From assembly GCF_008806975.1 (NCBI RefSeq), contig NZ_CP031728.1, forward strand, positions 4,423,501 to 4,487,500: a DNA stretch of 64,000 bases, in the 5' to 3' direction. This document shows, piece after piece, positions 44,198-53,416 of the stretch. This stretch comes from Cellvibrio sp. KY-GH-1. GTDB taxonomy: Bacteria > Pseudomonadota > Gammaproteobacteria > Pseudomonadales > Cellvibrionaceae. The notes under the pieces are model-generated. The model saw nothing but the letters and a program-made list of their open reading frames with translations, was not told where the DNA came from and made no database searches. Both the position numbers and the translations under genes were made by a program. How positions within the stretch are numbered: position 1 is the first letter of the stretch; every line of letters starts with the position of its first letter.

Positions 44198-44220
44198 CGG
44201 CGCTCATGCGCCGTTTTTTT
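44198..44220. terminator. right copy of the target duplication, a bidirectional terminator
   Basis: CGGCGCTCATGCGCCG (44198-44213) is followed by seven T. Before insertion the sequence ran CAATAACGA, this hairpin, then TTTTTTTATTATTG, giving a symmetrical terminator for the chemotaxis gene and the convergent reverse-strand gene. After insertion only this copy keeps the T-run. Confidence 0.75.
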
Positions 44221-44234
44221 ATTATTGAGAAAAG

Positions 44235-45389
44235 CTAGTGCTCCCGTTTAAATGGCAATAGCTCCCGCGCGTCTACTATGTACTGCTGAATTTGCCTCGC
44301 TTCTTGTTGTAAAAAGTTAGTAATCGCTGGGCGAAATTCTTCTGCTTGTAAGTAATGATTGGAAAAGGTCATTGTTGGTTCAAATCCGCGTGCGATTTTA
44401 TGCTCACCTTGAGCGCCTCCATCAAAGCGCCGCAGGTGATTAGCGATGGCATAGTCAATGCCTTGGTAGTAGCAGGTTTCAAAATGGAGGAATTGGTATT
44501 CCTCAAAACAGCCCCAGTAGCGACCATAAAGAGTTTGCTGGTCGCGAAAGAAAAGTGCAGCAGCGATAACTGGATCATGCTCTGCGCGTTGCACGACAGC
44601 GCAAACCAAAACCAAACATTCACTGAAGGTTTCTACCAGGCGCAGGAAAAAATCTTGCGACAAATAACCGCTGTGCCCGCTGCGTTTTAAATAAGTGTTG
44701 CGATAGAGTGCATAAAATAGCTCCATATCGGCAGCCGTTATTTGTGCTGCTTCTTTCACGTTGAAACTAATTCCTTGTGCTCTGACGTGTTGGCGTTCTT
44801 TCACAATATTTTTGCGTTTGCGCGATGCCATACGTGTGAGAAAATCATCGAAGCTCGCGTAACTATGATTAATCCAATGGAATTGGCAGCCGACCCGCTG
44901 CGCGGCGCCCGTCGTTGTCCATAACTCACTAAGATCGGCGGAGGGAAATAGGCAGTGCCAACCTGAATAACTATGGGATGTGCAGAATTGGCTCAGTGCG
45001 TGACTCAGAGCATCGATTAAAGCTTCGGTTATTTTTCCGCGGGTTAACAGTCGGGGGCCTGAGCAAGGCGTAAAAGGAATGGCATTGATCCACTTGGGGT
45101 AATAACTAAAACCATAGCGGTTATAGGCATCGGCCCACGCCCAATCAAATACATACTCACCGTAGGAGTGGGTTTTCACATAGCCAGGTAGCGCGGCGAT
45201 GAGCTGCCCTTGCTCATACACTAGCGCATGGGCGACTTTCCAGCCAGATGCGGTCGTTGTGCATCCGCAGTCCTCAAGTGCGGCCAGAAATTCAAAGCGG
45301 CAAAATGGGTAGCCATCGTCACACAGTTGGTTCCAGTCTTGCGCTTTTAGCTGGTGAATAGAGTCAATAAAACGAATCTGCACAATCAT
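44235..45389 (-). CDS. GNAT-like protein, DUF482 / peptidoglycan-recognition type
   Basis: 384 residues from ATG 45389. The sequence pattern (WNQLCDDGYPFCRFEFLAAL, AALPGYVKTHSYGEYVFDWA, FTPCSGPRLL, GRYWGCFEEYQFLHFETCYY, QGEHKIARGFEP) fits the COG3146/DUF482 family, which has a double GNAT fold. The acceptor is unknown; similarity to FemAB-like peptide transferases is the basis of the usual name. It is convergent with the IS and divergent from exoD. Confidence 0.85.
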   Translation of the reverse strand: MIVQIRFIDSIHQLKAQDWNQLCDDGYPFCRFEFLAALEDCGCTTTASGWKVAHALVYEQGQLIAALPGYVKTHSYGEYVFDWAWADAYNRYGFSYYPKWINAIPFTPCSGPRLLTRGKITEALIDALSHALSQFCTSHSYSGWHCLFPSADLSELWTTTGAAQRVGCQFHWINHSYASFDDFLTRMASRKRKNIVKERQHVRAQGISFNVKEAAQITAADMELFYALYRNTYLKRSGHSGYLSQDFFLRLVETFSECLVLVCAVVQRAEHDPVIAAALFFRDQQTLYGRYWGCFEEYQFLHFETCYYQGIDYAIANHLRRFDGGAQGEHKIARGFEPTMTFSNHYLQAEEFRPAITNFLQQEARQIQQYIVDARELLPFKREH

Positions 45390-45502
45390 TTTCCCGTTTG
45401 CATCACATTTGCGTAAAGTTACGCAACTGAGTAGCACTACGCTAGTCTTTGTAATTGTGACTACAGTAAAATCACGCTACTTCGATTACTTTTGGTTGCT
45501 TA

Positions 45503-46153
45503 ATGCCTTCCGAACACCAGACCGGCGAAACGACCCAGCGTCATGCCAGCGTCAGCTTATCCACCCTGTTATTGAGCTTTGCTGAAAATTTCAGCAATGA
45601 GCGCGTGCGCGTACGCGATATTACTGAGTCCCTTGGGCAGCGCTCCTTCGGGTTTATTCTACTGATCTTCGCCCTACCAAATTCACTTCCTATCATCGGA
45701 ATTCCCGGCGTGTCTACCATCACGGGGTTGCCGATGTTATTTGTGGCGGTGCAGATGGCGCTCGGGCAGAAAAAAGTGTATCTGCCTCGCTGGATAGCGG
45801 ATAGTTCGCTCCCTACTGTCAGTTTTCAGGCATTAATCCGGAAAGTCATTCCCTGGCTGCAGCGAATTGAAAAGCTGATGAAGCCGCGCATCACCTTTCT
45901 AACCCAGAGTAATGCCGAGCGATGGTTGGGTGCATTTTGCGTGCTGTTGGCATTCCTACTGGCTTTACCTATTCCTCTGGGGAACTTGCTCCCTGCGCTG
46001 GGGATTTTATTTATCGCGCTAGGTCTCATAGAAAGCGATGGTGTTTGTGTATTGGTTGGAATAGGCATTGGTATTGCGGCTTGGTTTTTTCTCAGCGGGC
46101 TGGTATGGATTGCCGTGCAAACAGTAGTGGCGATGCTGGATAAACTGGTCTAG
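45503..46153 (+). CDS. exoD: ExoD-family membrane protein
   Basis: 216 residues. LGQRSFGFILLIFALPNSLPI and IPGVSTITGLPMLFVAVQMALG are the ExoD family core; three or four hydrophobic segments follow, ending FFLSGLVWIAVQTVVAML. ExoD affects exopolysaccharide production and stress tolerance in rhizobia; the biochemical role is unknown. Start ATG 45503; no clear ribosome site. Confidence 0.88.
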   Translation: MPSEHQTGETTQRHASVSLSTLLLSFAENFSNERVRVRDITESLGQRSFGFILLIFALPNSLPIIGIPGVSTITGLPMLFVAVQMALGQKKVYLPRWIADSSLPTVSFQALIRKVIPWLQRIEKLMKPRITFLTQSNAERWLGAFCVLLAFLLALPIPLGNLLPALGILFIALGLIESDGVCVLVGIGIGIAAWFFLSGLVWIAVQTVVAMLDKLV

Positions 46154-46396
46154 TTCATTTTTTTACAACCAATACCCATTTTATTAATTGAAAACTGAGC
46201 GCCAAGGCTTACGGCGTGCATCAAAAAATTCCACAAAAATTGAAATAACCCTGCTTGTATTCGAGAACTAACGCACTCATCAAATCCCAACTTAGTCTGA
46301 TAATGCGCGCACTCATTCTTCCGCGATCCTGTGTTCAGGATCTATTCATTCAACAAAACTAGTATTCCGCTGGAAGACCTTACTGGAGATAAAATC

Positions 46397-46960
46397 ATGA
46401 CCAATTCTTTCAAAAAAATCAGCTTGTTACTTGCAGCTGCCGGATTAACTTTCAGTGCAGGCACAATGGCTGCGCCTGGCATTAGCTATAACTATGCAGC
46501 ATTGCAATTTGTTGATCAGGATGTGGACAATTACGATTGTAACCAGGATGGTTTGCGTTTAAGTGGCAGTCTGGAATTAAACGATGACTTCTTTGCACTG
46601 GGGTCGCTCAGTGATGTGAGTGGTGGCCGCTGCGGTTCCCAAACGATCAGCGCTGGTATTGGCTATCACGCTTTGTTTGGGGCTGATTCGAGTATGTACG
46701 GCGCACTGAGTTTTGAAAATGTTTCAGTGGATCACGGCGAAAGTGATTCAGGGCTGGTGGTTGCAGGAGGCGTTCGTGGCTTTATCAATAACAATGTTGA
46801 AGCCAAAGTAGAGCTTTCTCATCATACTGCGCACGATGGGAATACCGTATTGGGTGGCGGTTTGGCTTATTGGTTCTCGTCACAATTTTCGGTAACCGGT
46901 GACGTAGGTATTGGTTCTGAAGCCTCTGAAATTGCGTTGGGCGTACGAATGAATTTCTAA
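46397..46960 (+). CDS. small outer-membrane beta-barrel protein
   Basis: 187 residues from ATG 46397 (GGAGAT upstream). A signal peptide ends at TMAAPG. The mature part alternates polar and hydrophobic residues, with strands such as GISYNYAALQFVDQDV and QFSVTGDVGIGSE, and ends in aromatic NF, an outer-membrane insertion signal. It resembles uncharacterised Omp-like barrels of eight strands. Function unknown. Confidence 0.78.
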   Translation: MTNSFKKISLLLAAAGLTFSAGTMAAPGISYNYAALQFVDQDVDNYDCNQDGLRLSGSLELNDDFFALGSLSDVSGGRCGSQTISAGIGYHALFGADSSMYGALSFENVSVDHGESDSGLVVAGGVRGFINNNVEAKVELSHHTAHDGNTVLGGGLAYWFSSQFSVTGDVGIGSEASEIALGVRMNF

Positions 46961-46970
46961 AACCGCGTTA

Positions 46971-47000
46971 CAAAAAAGCCAGCGACTGCTGGCTTTTTTG
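46971..47000. terminator. bidirectional terminator
   Basis: CAAAAAAGCCAGC (46971-46983), loop GACT, GCTGGCTTTTTTG (46988-47000). It is shared by the barrel gene and the convergent ABC-F gene. Confidence 0.88.
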
Positions 47001-47010
47001 TTTCCACTTT

Positions 47011-48927
47011 TTATTGATTGGCCGCTTCCAGTTCTTCGCTAACCTGTAACCAATTCTCTTCTGTTTCTTCCAGTTGCGTTTGCAGCTTGCTTTGCTCCGC
47101 CAATAAATCACGCAATTTGTTTTTATTTTTTTCGTCGTAAATATCGCTATCACCTAATTGGTTTTCAACGTCTGCCAAGCGAGCCTGGAGTTTTTCCATT
47201 TGGCTTTCAAGTGATTTTAATTTATTGGTGAGTGGTTTTAATTGCGCGCGCTGCGCGGCAGATTGTTGGCGCTGGGCTTTTTTATCCAGTTTGTCGCCGT
47301 CGCTATTGGCCGACTTTTCCAATACGGCCGCTTGTTTTTCTTGTGCCGCCGCTTGTTGTCGCTGTTGCAACAACCATTTGTAATAGTCTTCCAGATCACC
47401 ATCAAATTCTTCGACCTTTCCATCTGCCACTAGCAAAAATTCATTGACGGTATTGCGCAGCAAATGGCGATCATGCGAAACGACAATCACTGCGCCTTCG
47501 AACTCTTGCAGTGCCATGGTCAATGCATGGCGCATTTCCAGATCCAGATGGTTGGTGGGTTCGTCGAGTAAGAGGACGTTGGGTTTTTCCCACGCAATTA
47601 ATGCCAGTGCCAAACGTGCTTTTTCACCGCCGGAAAAATGCGTAATAGGTTCAAAGGCGCGGTCGCCGTGAAAATCAAAACTGCCGAGGAAATCACGAAT
47701 TTCCTGCTCGCGTGCGCTAGGGGACAAGCGCTGCACATGGAGGGCAGGCGATGCATTCATATCGAGCGATTCGAGTTGATGCTGCGCAAAATAGCCCAGT
47801 TTAAAGTGTTCGCCGTTAGTGCGATCACCTGCTAATAGCGGCAAGCTGCCGGCAAGGGTTTTTACCAGGCTGGATTTACCCGCACCATTGGGCCCGAGCA
47901 AGCCAATACGCGTTTCGGCGCGAATCGCCAATTCGACATTTTTTAATACGCTTTTGCCTGGATAGCCAATTTCGCCGCGTGCGATATGCACCAGCGGAGT
48001 AGACATCTTGTCATGACAGCTAAAGGTAAATGTGAAGGGCGAATCTATGTGCGCGGGCGCAATTTTTTCCATGCGCTCCAACTCTTTAATGCGGCTCTGG
48101 GCCTGACGCGCTTTGGTTGCTTGCGCGCGGAAGCGGCGAATATAGTTTTCGACGTGCGCAATACGCGCTTGTTGTTTTTCGTAAGTTACTTGTTGTTGCG
48201 CCAATTTTTCAGCGCGCTGGCGCTCGTAGGCAGAATAGTTGCCGGAATAATTTTCCAGTTTTTGCTGCTCAATACTGACGATCCTATCGACAATATTGTC
48301 GAGAAAATCGCGGTCGTGCGAGATGATAATCAGCGTGCCCGGGTAACGCTTTAACCATTCCTCCAGCCAGAGGGTCGCGTCCAGATCCAGGTGGTTGGTC
48401 GGTTCGTCGAGTAGTAGCAGATCTGACGGGCACATAAGTGCCTGCGCAAGGTTGAGGCGGATGCGCCAACCGCCGGAAAAATCCGTCACCGGGCGCTGAT
48501 CGTCGCCGGCGGAAAATCCTAATCCATTTAACAATTGTTGTGCGCGTGACGGCGCGGTGTAGGCGTGGATATTTTCCATCTCGCTATACAAATGCGCGAG
48601 TTTTTCACCGTCGCCCTTGCTATTGGCCAGTTCGATTTCCTGCTCCAGGCGACGCAGTTCGCTGTCGCCATCCAGCACATAATCCAGCGCACTGCGATTG
48701 GTGTGCCCAACCTCCTGCGCCATGTGGGCTATGCGCCAGTTTTTGGGGATGTCGACTGAGCCTGTATCACTGTGCAGGCTACCCAGCAATAACTGGAACA
48801 AGGTGGATTTGCCGCAGCCATTGGCGCCGATTAAACCGACTTTCTGGCCCGGATAAATAGTAAGTTCGGCGGAGTCCAATAAAAATTTGGCACCGCGCTG
48901 GACGGAGACATTCTGTAATTGAATCAT
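47011..48927 (-). CDS. yheS: ABC-F ATPase, YheS-like
   Basis: 638 residues from ATG 48927, the length of E. coli YheS. Two ABC modules: GANGCGKST and FSGGWRIRLNLA in the first, GPNGAGKSS and FSGGEKARLALAL in the second, both with LLLDEPTNHLDL. A Lys/Arg-rich linker lies between them, and a C-terminal coiled coil (about 555-636, rich in Lys, Gln and Glu) follows. ABC-F proteins bind the ribosomal E site and have no membrane part. The start lies 49 bases before the divergent TIGR02444 gene. Confidence 0.92.
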   Translation of the reverse strand: MIQLQNVSVQRGAKFLLDSAELTIYPGQKVGLIGANGCGKSTLFQLLLGSLHSDTGSVDIPKNWRIAHMAQEVGHTNRSALDYVLDGDSELRRLEQEIELANSKGDGEKLAHLYSEMENIHAYTAPSRAQQLLNGLGFSAGDDQRPVTDFSGGWRIRLNLAQALMCPSDLLLLDEPTNHLDLDATLWLEEWLKRYPGTLIIISHDRDFLDNIVDRIVSIEQQKLENYSGNYSAYERQRAEKLAQQQVTYEKQQARIAHVENYIRRFRAQATKARQAQSRIKELERMEKIAPAHIDSPFTFTFSCHDKMSTPLVHIARGEIGYPGKSVLKNVELAIRAETRIGLLGPNGAGKSSLVKTLAGSLPLLAGDRTNGEHFKLGYFAQHQLESLDMNASPALHVQRLSPSAREQEIRDFLGSFDFHGDRAFEPITHFSGGEKARLALALIAWEKPNVLLLDEPTNHLDLEMRHALTMALQEFEGAVIVVSHDRHLLRNTVNEFLLVADGKVEEFDGDLEDYYKWLLQQRQQAAAQEKQAAVLEKSANSDGDKLDKKAQRQQSAAQRAQLKPLTNKLKSLESQMEKLQARLADVENQLGDSDIYDEKNKNKLRDLLAEQSKLQTQLEETEENWLQVSEELEAANQ

Positions 48928-48976
48928 GGCGCGCATTCTAGCAGACTTGGAGCAAGATCCTGCCAGCGGAATTTGT

Positions 48977-49468
48977 ATGTCTTCACCCCTCCTTCCCAAC
49001 TGTGACCTATGGGCGTTTTCCCTGCATCACTATGCTCGCCAGGGCGTTAGCGACCTGTGTTTACGCTTGCAGGATGAGCACGGGGCCAACGTAAATATTG
49101 TGTTTTGGACGTTGTGGCTTGGCTTTCGTGGGCAATTACTGGATGCCGCGCATTTAGCGCAGGCGCAGCGGAAAGTTCACGCTTGGGATCAGCATTACAT
49201 ACTGCCTCTGCGCCAGTTACGGCGCCGCCTCAAAGTTGAATTCGGCACTGAGGACAATTCGATAGAGGCAGTGCGTACCCAGATAAAGCAAGCGGAGCTA
49301 CTTGCCGAAAAGCATTTACAGCAGTTATTGGAATCCGTTTCCGGACGCCTTGAGCAAAGTGCACCCGACAATGCATCGGTAATGGCAAACAACCTGCGCG
49401 TGTATTTGCGCACTTTGCCATGCAGTGAAGCTCTTATCGATGCACTGCTGGAATTGATCATTAACTGA
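48977..49468 (+). CDS. TIGR02444-family protein
   Basis: 163 residues from ATG 48977 (GCGGA upstream). PNCDLWAFSLHHYARQGVSD, CLRLQDEHGANVNIVFW and KVHAWDQHYILPLRQLRR are the family core. It is soluble and helical. The family is usually found next to the YheS gene in pseudomonads, as here; role unknown. It is convergent with the DUF2789 gene, five bases apart. Confidence 0.85.
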   Translation: MSSPLLPNCDLWAFSLHHYARQGVSDLCLRLQDEHGANVNIVFWTLWLGFRGQLLDAAHLAQAQRKVHAWDQHYILPLRQLRRRLKVEFGTEDNSIEAVRTQIKQAELLAEKHLQQLLESVSGRLEQSAPDNASVMANNLRVYLRTLPCSEALIDALLELIIN

Positions 49469-49473
49469 TAACG

Positions 49474-49710
49474 CTAGTGATGACGCCGCAGCCGCGAATC
49501 CAATTGATCCACCAGCTCACACCACTCCGAATCTTGCTCCAGACATTCATCCAGAAAGCGTCGCTGTGAGCTAGACCAGAAGGGAGCCTGCACTATGGCT
49601 GTTTGCGGCGGCAGATAATGAAACTGGATAAAGCGCGCAATGGCTAGATTGCTGTTATCCAAGCCCAACTGAGCGAAGAGTTCGGGCATGTTAGGGGTAG
49701 CTGTATGCAT
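49474..49710 (-). CDS. DUF2789-family small protein
   Basis: 78 residues from ATG 49710, eight bases behind GAGG. ELFAQLGLDNSNLAIARFIQ and APFWSSSQRRFLDECLEQ, with WCELVDQLDSRLRR at the end, match the DUF2789 pattern of pseudomonads. No function known. An open frame continues upstream but lacks the family start. Confidence 0.85.
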   Translation of the reverse strand: MHTATPNMPELFAQLGLDNSNLAIARFIQFHYLPPQTAIVQAPFWSSSQRRFLDECLEQDSEWCELVDQLDSRLRRHH

Positions 49711-49815
49711 GGTATACGCCTCGTTGTGCGATGAGGGGTTATAGAAGTATGCCTGAATCAGCACTCTGAAGATTGCAATTTTTTCTTCTTATAAAAAATG
49801 CTTAAAGCAGCAAAA

Positions 49816-49863
49816 CACCCAATAAAAAAGCGAGCTGTTTAAGGCTCGCTTTTTTATTGGGTG
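49816..49863 (-). terminator. long bidirectional terminator after algP
   Basis: CACCCAATAAAAAAGCGAGC (49816-49835), loop TGTTTAAG, then its exact complement at 49844-49863: a perfect 20-bp stem with A/T runs on both sides. It lies 37 bases beyond the algP stop. Confidence 0.88.
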
Positions 49864-49900
49864 GTTAGAGAGCCTTGAATGACTCTCATGGAGTGTTCGC

Positions 49901-50782
49901 TTAACTTAATGCGCCTTGATCATCATCAAAGGGCAGAGTTTCGGTAACAGGTGCTGGTGCGGCTTCTACAACTTCTACAGGAGCTTCCACCACGGGAGCG
50001 TCGACCACAACGGCTTCTGCCGGTGCTGCAACTACGGACGCCTCTACCTCAGGCGCTTCTATCGGTGCTGCCGGCGCTGCCTCTATTGGCGCAGGCGCTG
50101 CTTTTTTCGGCGCTCGTTTAACAGCTGGCTTTTTCGCAACCTTTTTCTCAGCGACTGGTTTGGCTTCTGCTTCTGCAGCAATGGGAGCTTCCGCAGCGGT
50201 TACTACTGGTTTAGCTTTTGCCACTTTGGGCTTCGCCACCTTGACTGGTTTGGCTTTCACTTCTGCGGCGGCTTGAGGTGCTTCAACTGTAGCAGTCTTT
50301 TTTGTTTTTTTAGTTTTAACTGATCCAGCTTTCTTTTCGGCTTTTTCTTTCTTGACTGGTTTTTCGCTAGCCGCTTTTTTCTCATTTGATACTTTTTCTG
50401 GGGAGGTCTTCTTGGTTGCTGATTTTTTTGCTTTGCCGGGTTTGCTGTTGGCTGCTTCAGCCAACAGCTTGGCTACTTCAGCGGCAGCGCTCACTTGTGC
50501 AGTGAAAGCGTCTACTTGTGCTTGCGCATCCGCTAACTTTTTACTTTGTACACTCAAGTCTTTCTTTAATTGTGCGATTTGGGACTTGGCTTTGCCGGCG
50601 TCTTTGGCTGACAGTGCCGCTAGCTTTTTCTCAGTTGCAGCGACATTTTTTTGCTCTGCAGCGACCGTTTTTTTCGCAGTAGCCAGTTCTTGACCACGCG
50701 CTTTTTCCAGTGCAGCGGTGACCTTGGCAATTTGCTGTTCCAGATCAGCAACAGAATTTTTTGGGGTTTTGGAGGCAGCCAT
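49901..50782 (-). CDS. algP: AlgP-like, Lys/Ala/Pro-rich histone-H1-like protein
   Basis: 293 residues. Residues about 1-110 are a coiled coil (AVTA-type heptads, starting MAASKTPKNSVADLEQQIAK). From about 115 to the end the composition is Lys, Ala, Pro and Val only, with PKKAAPAP-like and KKTKKT-like stretches resembling histone H1 tails; the last residues PFDDDQGALS are acidic. In Pseudomonas this gene sits beside algQ and an FKBP gene, as here. Its product binds DNA there and affects alginate expression. Here the role is inferred from synteny and composition. Confidence 0.8.
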   Translation of the reverse strand: MAASKTPKNSVADLEQQIAKVTAALEKARGQELATAKKTVAAEQKNVAATEKKLAALSAKDAGKAKSQIAQLKKDLSVQSKKLADAQAQVDAFTAQVSAAAEVAKLLAEAANSKPGKAKKSATKKTSPEKVSNEKKAASEKPVKKEKAEKKAGSVKTKKTKKTATVEAPQAAAEVKAKPVKVAKPKVAKAKPVVTAAEAPIAAEAEAKPVAEKKVAKKPAVKRAPKKAAPAPIEAAPAAPIEAPEVEASVVAAPAEAVVVDAPVVEAPVEVVEAAPAPVTETLPFDDDQGALS

Positions 50783-51292
50783 AAAAAGTACCTGTTCAAT
50801 AAGTGCGTTAGAGGAGCGCGTCAGAAATTAATATGCGTCGGAAAATAAAAAAGAATGCCGGAACTAAGCGGAATACATTTCGGGCGAATTGTAGCTGTGC
50901 CTTATCAAAAAGTGTATTCCTGCGGGCAAGCAATCCGGTATTTAAATAACAATATTTCTATCCAGCTGCTGTTTGCTTTATGCCCGCTGTACTGATCCGC
51001 TGGATGTTGAACTTTTATTCCAGTATTGGGGTCATAAGCGCCTGAATTTGGAGCGCAAGGAGGCACTAATAAGCAATCGCCAGCATTTACGCGTGAATCG
51101 TGCAAATGGGCAACAGCCCACACTTCCGGGGCTTGAGATTAGATTGCCGCCAAAAACGCGCACATTTGCCCGAAGTTGGTATACCATTGCCGCCTGCTCT
51201 GGCGCTGTGAAGGTGTCGGCTAGGAACAGACGCATCGCGCGTTCACAATCATTACAAACCAATCATTAAAAGATTACAGATTAAGGTGACTT
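50783..51292. other. intergenic region between algP and the FKBP gene
   Basis: 510 bases between divergent genes. Both promoters must lie here. Short frames on both strands (50905-51269) do not look coding. No repeat or riboswitch seen. Confidence 0.5.
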
Positions 51293-52039
51293 ATGTTTAC
51301 TAAACGCTTACTGGTTGTTGGCCTGATGGCTGCTACTGCTGGCCTGATCGGCTGCAAAAAGGAAGAAGTTAAGCCGGTTGATGACAGCGCCAAGCTGGCC
51401 ACCCTGGAGCAAAAAGCCAACTACATCATTGGTCAAAACCTGGCTAAAAACCTGCAAAACGGCGGTTTGGCAATTGAGCCTGAGTCTTTGGCGTTGGCGT
51501 TGACCGATGTTCGCGATGGCAAAGAGTCGCGCATCAGCCAGGAAGACATGCAAAAGATCATGCAAGAAGTGCAAACCAAAGCCATGGCCAAGCAAGAAGA
51601 AGAGCAAAAGAAACAAAGCGAAGCTAACGTAGCTGCTGGTCAAAAATACCTGGAAGAAAACAAAGTTAAAGAAGGCGTAACGGCGACTGCCAGCGGCCTG
51701 CAGTATAAAGTAATTACCGAAGGTAAAGGCGCCAAGCCAAAAGCAACTGACACTGTTACCGTGAACTATACCGGTAAGTTGATTGATGGCACCGAGTTTG
51801 ACAGTTCCGCTAAAAACGGTGGCCCGGTTTCTTTCCCTCTGGACGGCGTAATTGCTGGTTGGACTGAAGCTCTGCAATTGATGCCACAAGGCTCCAAGTG
51901 GGAAATCGTTATTCCATCTGACTTGGCCTATGGTGCTGGCGGTCAAGGTCCAATTCCACCTTCATCAACTCTGATTTTCGAAGTTGAATTGCTGGAAATT
52001 AAAGCGCCTGAAGCAGCTGCTGAAGAAGCGAAAAAATAA
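51293..52039 (+). CDS. FKBP-type peptidyl-prolyl isomerase lipoprotein
   Basis: 248 residues. The signal ends in GLIGCKKEE, a lipobox with Cys21. A helical FKBP_N domain (about 38-130) is followed by GVTATASGLQYKVITEGKG and the FKBP core VTVNYTGKLIDGTEFDSS, IPSDLAYGAGGQGPIPPSSTLIF, with the active-site aromatic and Asp residues kept. It should catalyse proline isomerisation in the periplasm at the membrane surface (FklB/FkpA/Mip type). Confidence 0.93.
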   Translation: MFTKRLLVVGLMAATAGLIGCKKEEVKPVDDSAKLATLEQKANYIIGQNLAKNLQNGGLAIEPESLALALTDVRDGKESRISQEDMQKIMQEVQTKAMAKQEEEQKKQSEANVAAGQKYLEENKVKEGVTATASGLQYKVITEGKGAKPKATDTVTVNYTGKLIDGTEFDSSAKNGGPVSFPLDGVIAGWTEALQLMPQGSKWEIVIPSDLAYGAGGQGPIPPSSTLIFEVELLEIKAPEAAAEEAKK

Positions 52040-52051
52040 GCCTGTTTTCAG

Positions 52052-52091
52052 GCAATAAAAAAACCCGCCAGTGTGCGGGTTTTTTTATTGC
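52052..52091. terminator. bidirectional terminator
   Basis: GCAATAAAAAAACCCGC (52052-52068), loop CAGTGT, then GCGGGTTTTTTTATTGC (52075-52091): a perfect 17-bp stem between FKBP and the convergent rsd gene. Confidence 0.88.
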
Positions 52092-52114
52092 TGCAAGTTT
52101 GTGCTTGAGGCTGA

Positions 52115-52579
52115 TTAGCTAACCAAATCCTTATGGGCAGTGTGCAGCACAGCAATCAGTCGATCTTCAGCGCTAAAGCGAATTTCCAGCGCTTCGCCCA
52201 ATTGCGAAAGGTCTGGCGTGAGGGCCGTAAGGTCATCGGTCTCCAGATACTTATCGTTAAAATCCAGCAATTTCTCTGTGGTTTTATCAACTACATCATA
52301 GAGCTTGCTGGCTTCCTGCAAGGCATCTGCATCGTCGAACTCACGGCCCTCTTTAATCAGTTGATCATAAACCTCGAAGTGGCCCGCAGAAACATAATCC
52401 ACCAGAATTTGGCAAAAGCTGCGCAATTTTTCACCGCGCTGGACATCACTCAAGTCTTCACTCAAACCACTCAGTGCACAGTATTGCACCAGCATTTCCT
52501 GACGCTCTTCCAGCCAGCGATCGATAATTTCGCTGACGCCACCCCAGCGCTCTTTGGCAGTTTTGCAATTCTCTAACAT
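52115..52579 (-). CDS. rsd: sigma-70 regulator Rsd/AlgQ
   Basis: 154 residues. NCKTAKERWGGVSEIIDRWL and RQEMLVQYCALSGLSED open the protein, then CQILVDYVSAGHFEVYDQLI and FNDKYL: the pattern of Rsd/AlgQ, a four-helix protein that binds sigma-70 region 4. It favours alternative sigma factors in stationary phase. The gene order dsbB-rsd-FKBP-algP is that of Pseudomonas, where it was named AlgQ. Confidence 0.93.
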   Translation of the reverse strand: MLENCKTAKERWGGVSEIIDRWLEERQEMLVQYCALSGLSEDLSDVQRGEKLRSFCQILVDYVSAGHFEVYDQLIKEGREFDDADALQEASKLYDVVDKTTEKLLDFNDKYLETDDLTALTPDLSQLGEALEIRFSAEDRLIAVLHTAHKDLVS

Positions 52580-52703
52580 CAGATGTTCCTATGATTCTTC
52601 AACCTATGACTTCAAACAGGAGTCGCGCTTGCGGAGCTTATGATGGCCCCGGCTCGTTATGAGCCGTCCACAATAGGCCATCTGCTCACACAGGGCAAGC
52701 CAA

Positions 52704-53216
52704 TCAGGCGAGTTTGTTGTCCTTGCGCACCAATTGAAACAGGTTCACCAGGGCGAGGCCGATAAAGGCAATCAGGGTCCATGCTGCCAAGCTCAGACCA
52801 AAGATTTTATCGACATGGGCGCAGTTGCCATCACCTTGCAGCAGCAGTTTGAGCGCTTCCATAAAGGGGAACACTTCAAAAATATACGAAAGCCCCGGGC
52901 CGCATGCTGGAACCTGATCCTCCGGCAAGCTTTGCAGCCACAACTGGCGACCAGCGAAGCAGGCGCCGAGGATAGGGCTGATAATGCCGAGTAGTGCGTA
53001 GGCGCGGCGACCTGTTGTTGCCGGGTTATGAATAGCGGCTACCAGCCCAAGTACCCCGGTTAGCACCACAAAGCCGCGCTGGGTTATGCACAGTGAGCAG
53101 GGAATCATTTTAAGCACATGTTCCATATACGCAGCGGCGAGCATCATCGCAGTGCAGGCGACAAAAATAAGCAAGTTGAGTTGGCGGCTATTAATTTGGT
53201 GAAGGGCGGAAAACAT
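52704..53216 (-). CDS. dsbB: disulfide bond formation protein DsbB (DsbH-like)
   Basis: 170 residues with four membrane segments. PCSLCITQR holds the first Cys pair, which faces the periplasm and passes electrons to quinone. The second loop has VPACGPGLSY and DGNCAHV, the second pair that oxidises DsbA. Length and spacing are typical. It lies upstream of rsd on the same strand. Confidence 0.95.
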   Translation of the reverse strand: MFSALHQINSRQLNLLIFVACTAMMLAAAYMEHVLKMIPCSLCITQRGFVVLTGVLGLVAAIHNPATTGRRAYALLGIISPILGACFAGRQLWLQSLPEDQVPACGPGLSYIFEVFPFMEALKLLLQGDGNCAHVDKIFGLSLAAWTLIAFIGLALVNLFQLVRKDNKLA

Positions 53217-53416
53217 GTGCGATCCTTATTGGGCTTATAGTGTTGTTAATGAGAGTTTCAGTGATGCTTACCTATGGTAAGCAATTCCGCAGCAACTGGG
53301 CCAGCATTTTGCGGAAAGCCCGGGCGCTGAGCGGCTGATAGGCTATGCTTGGTGGGCGAGTTTCCGCTCGTTTGGAGCCTCAAAAGCGGCGCAAGTTTCA
53401 TGGGTGAGGAATGGGT

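Noticed and set aside
50973..51269. 98-codon frame upstream of the FKBP gene
   Set aside because: Basic, low-complexity translation with no ribosome site and no domain; overlaps reverse-strand frames equally good, so all are noise.
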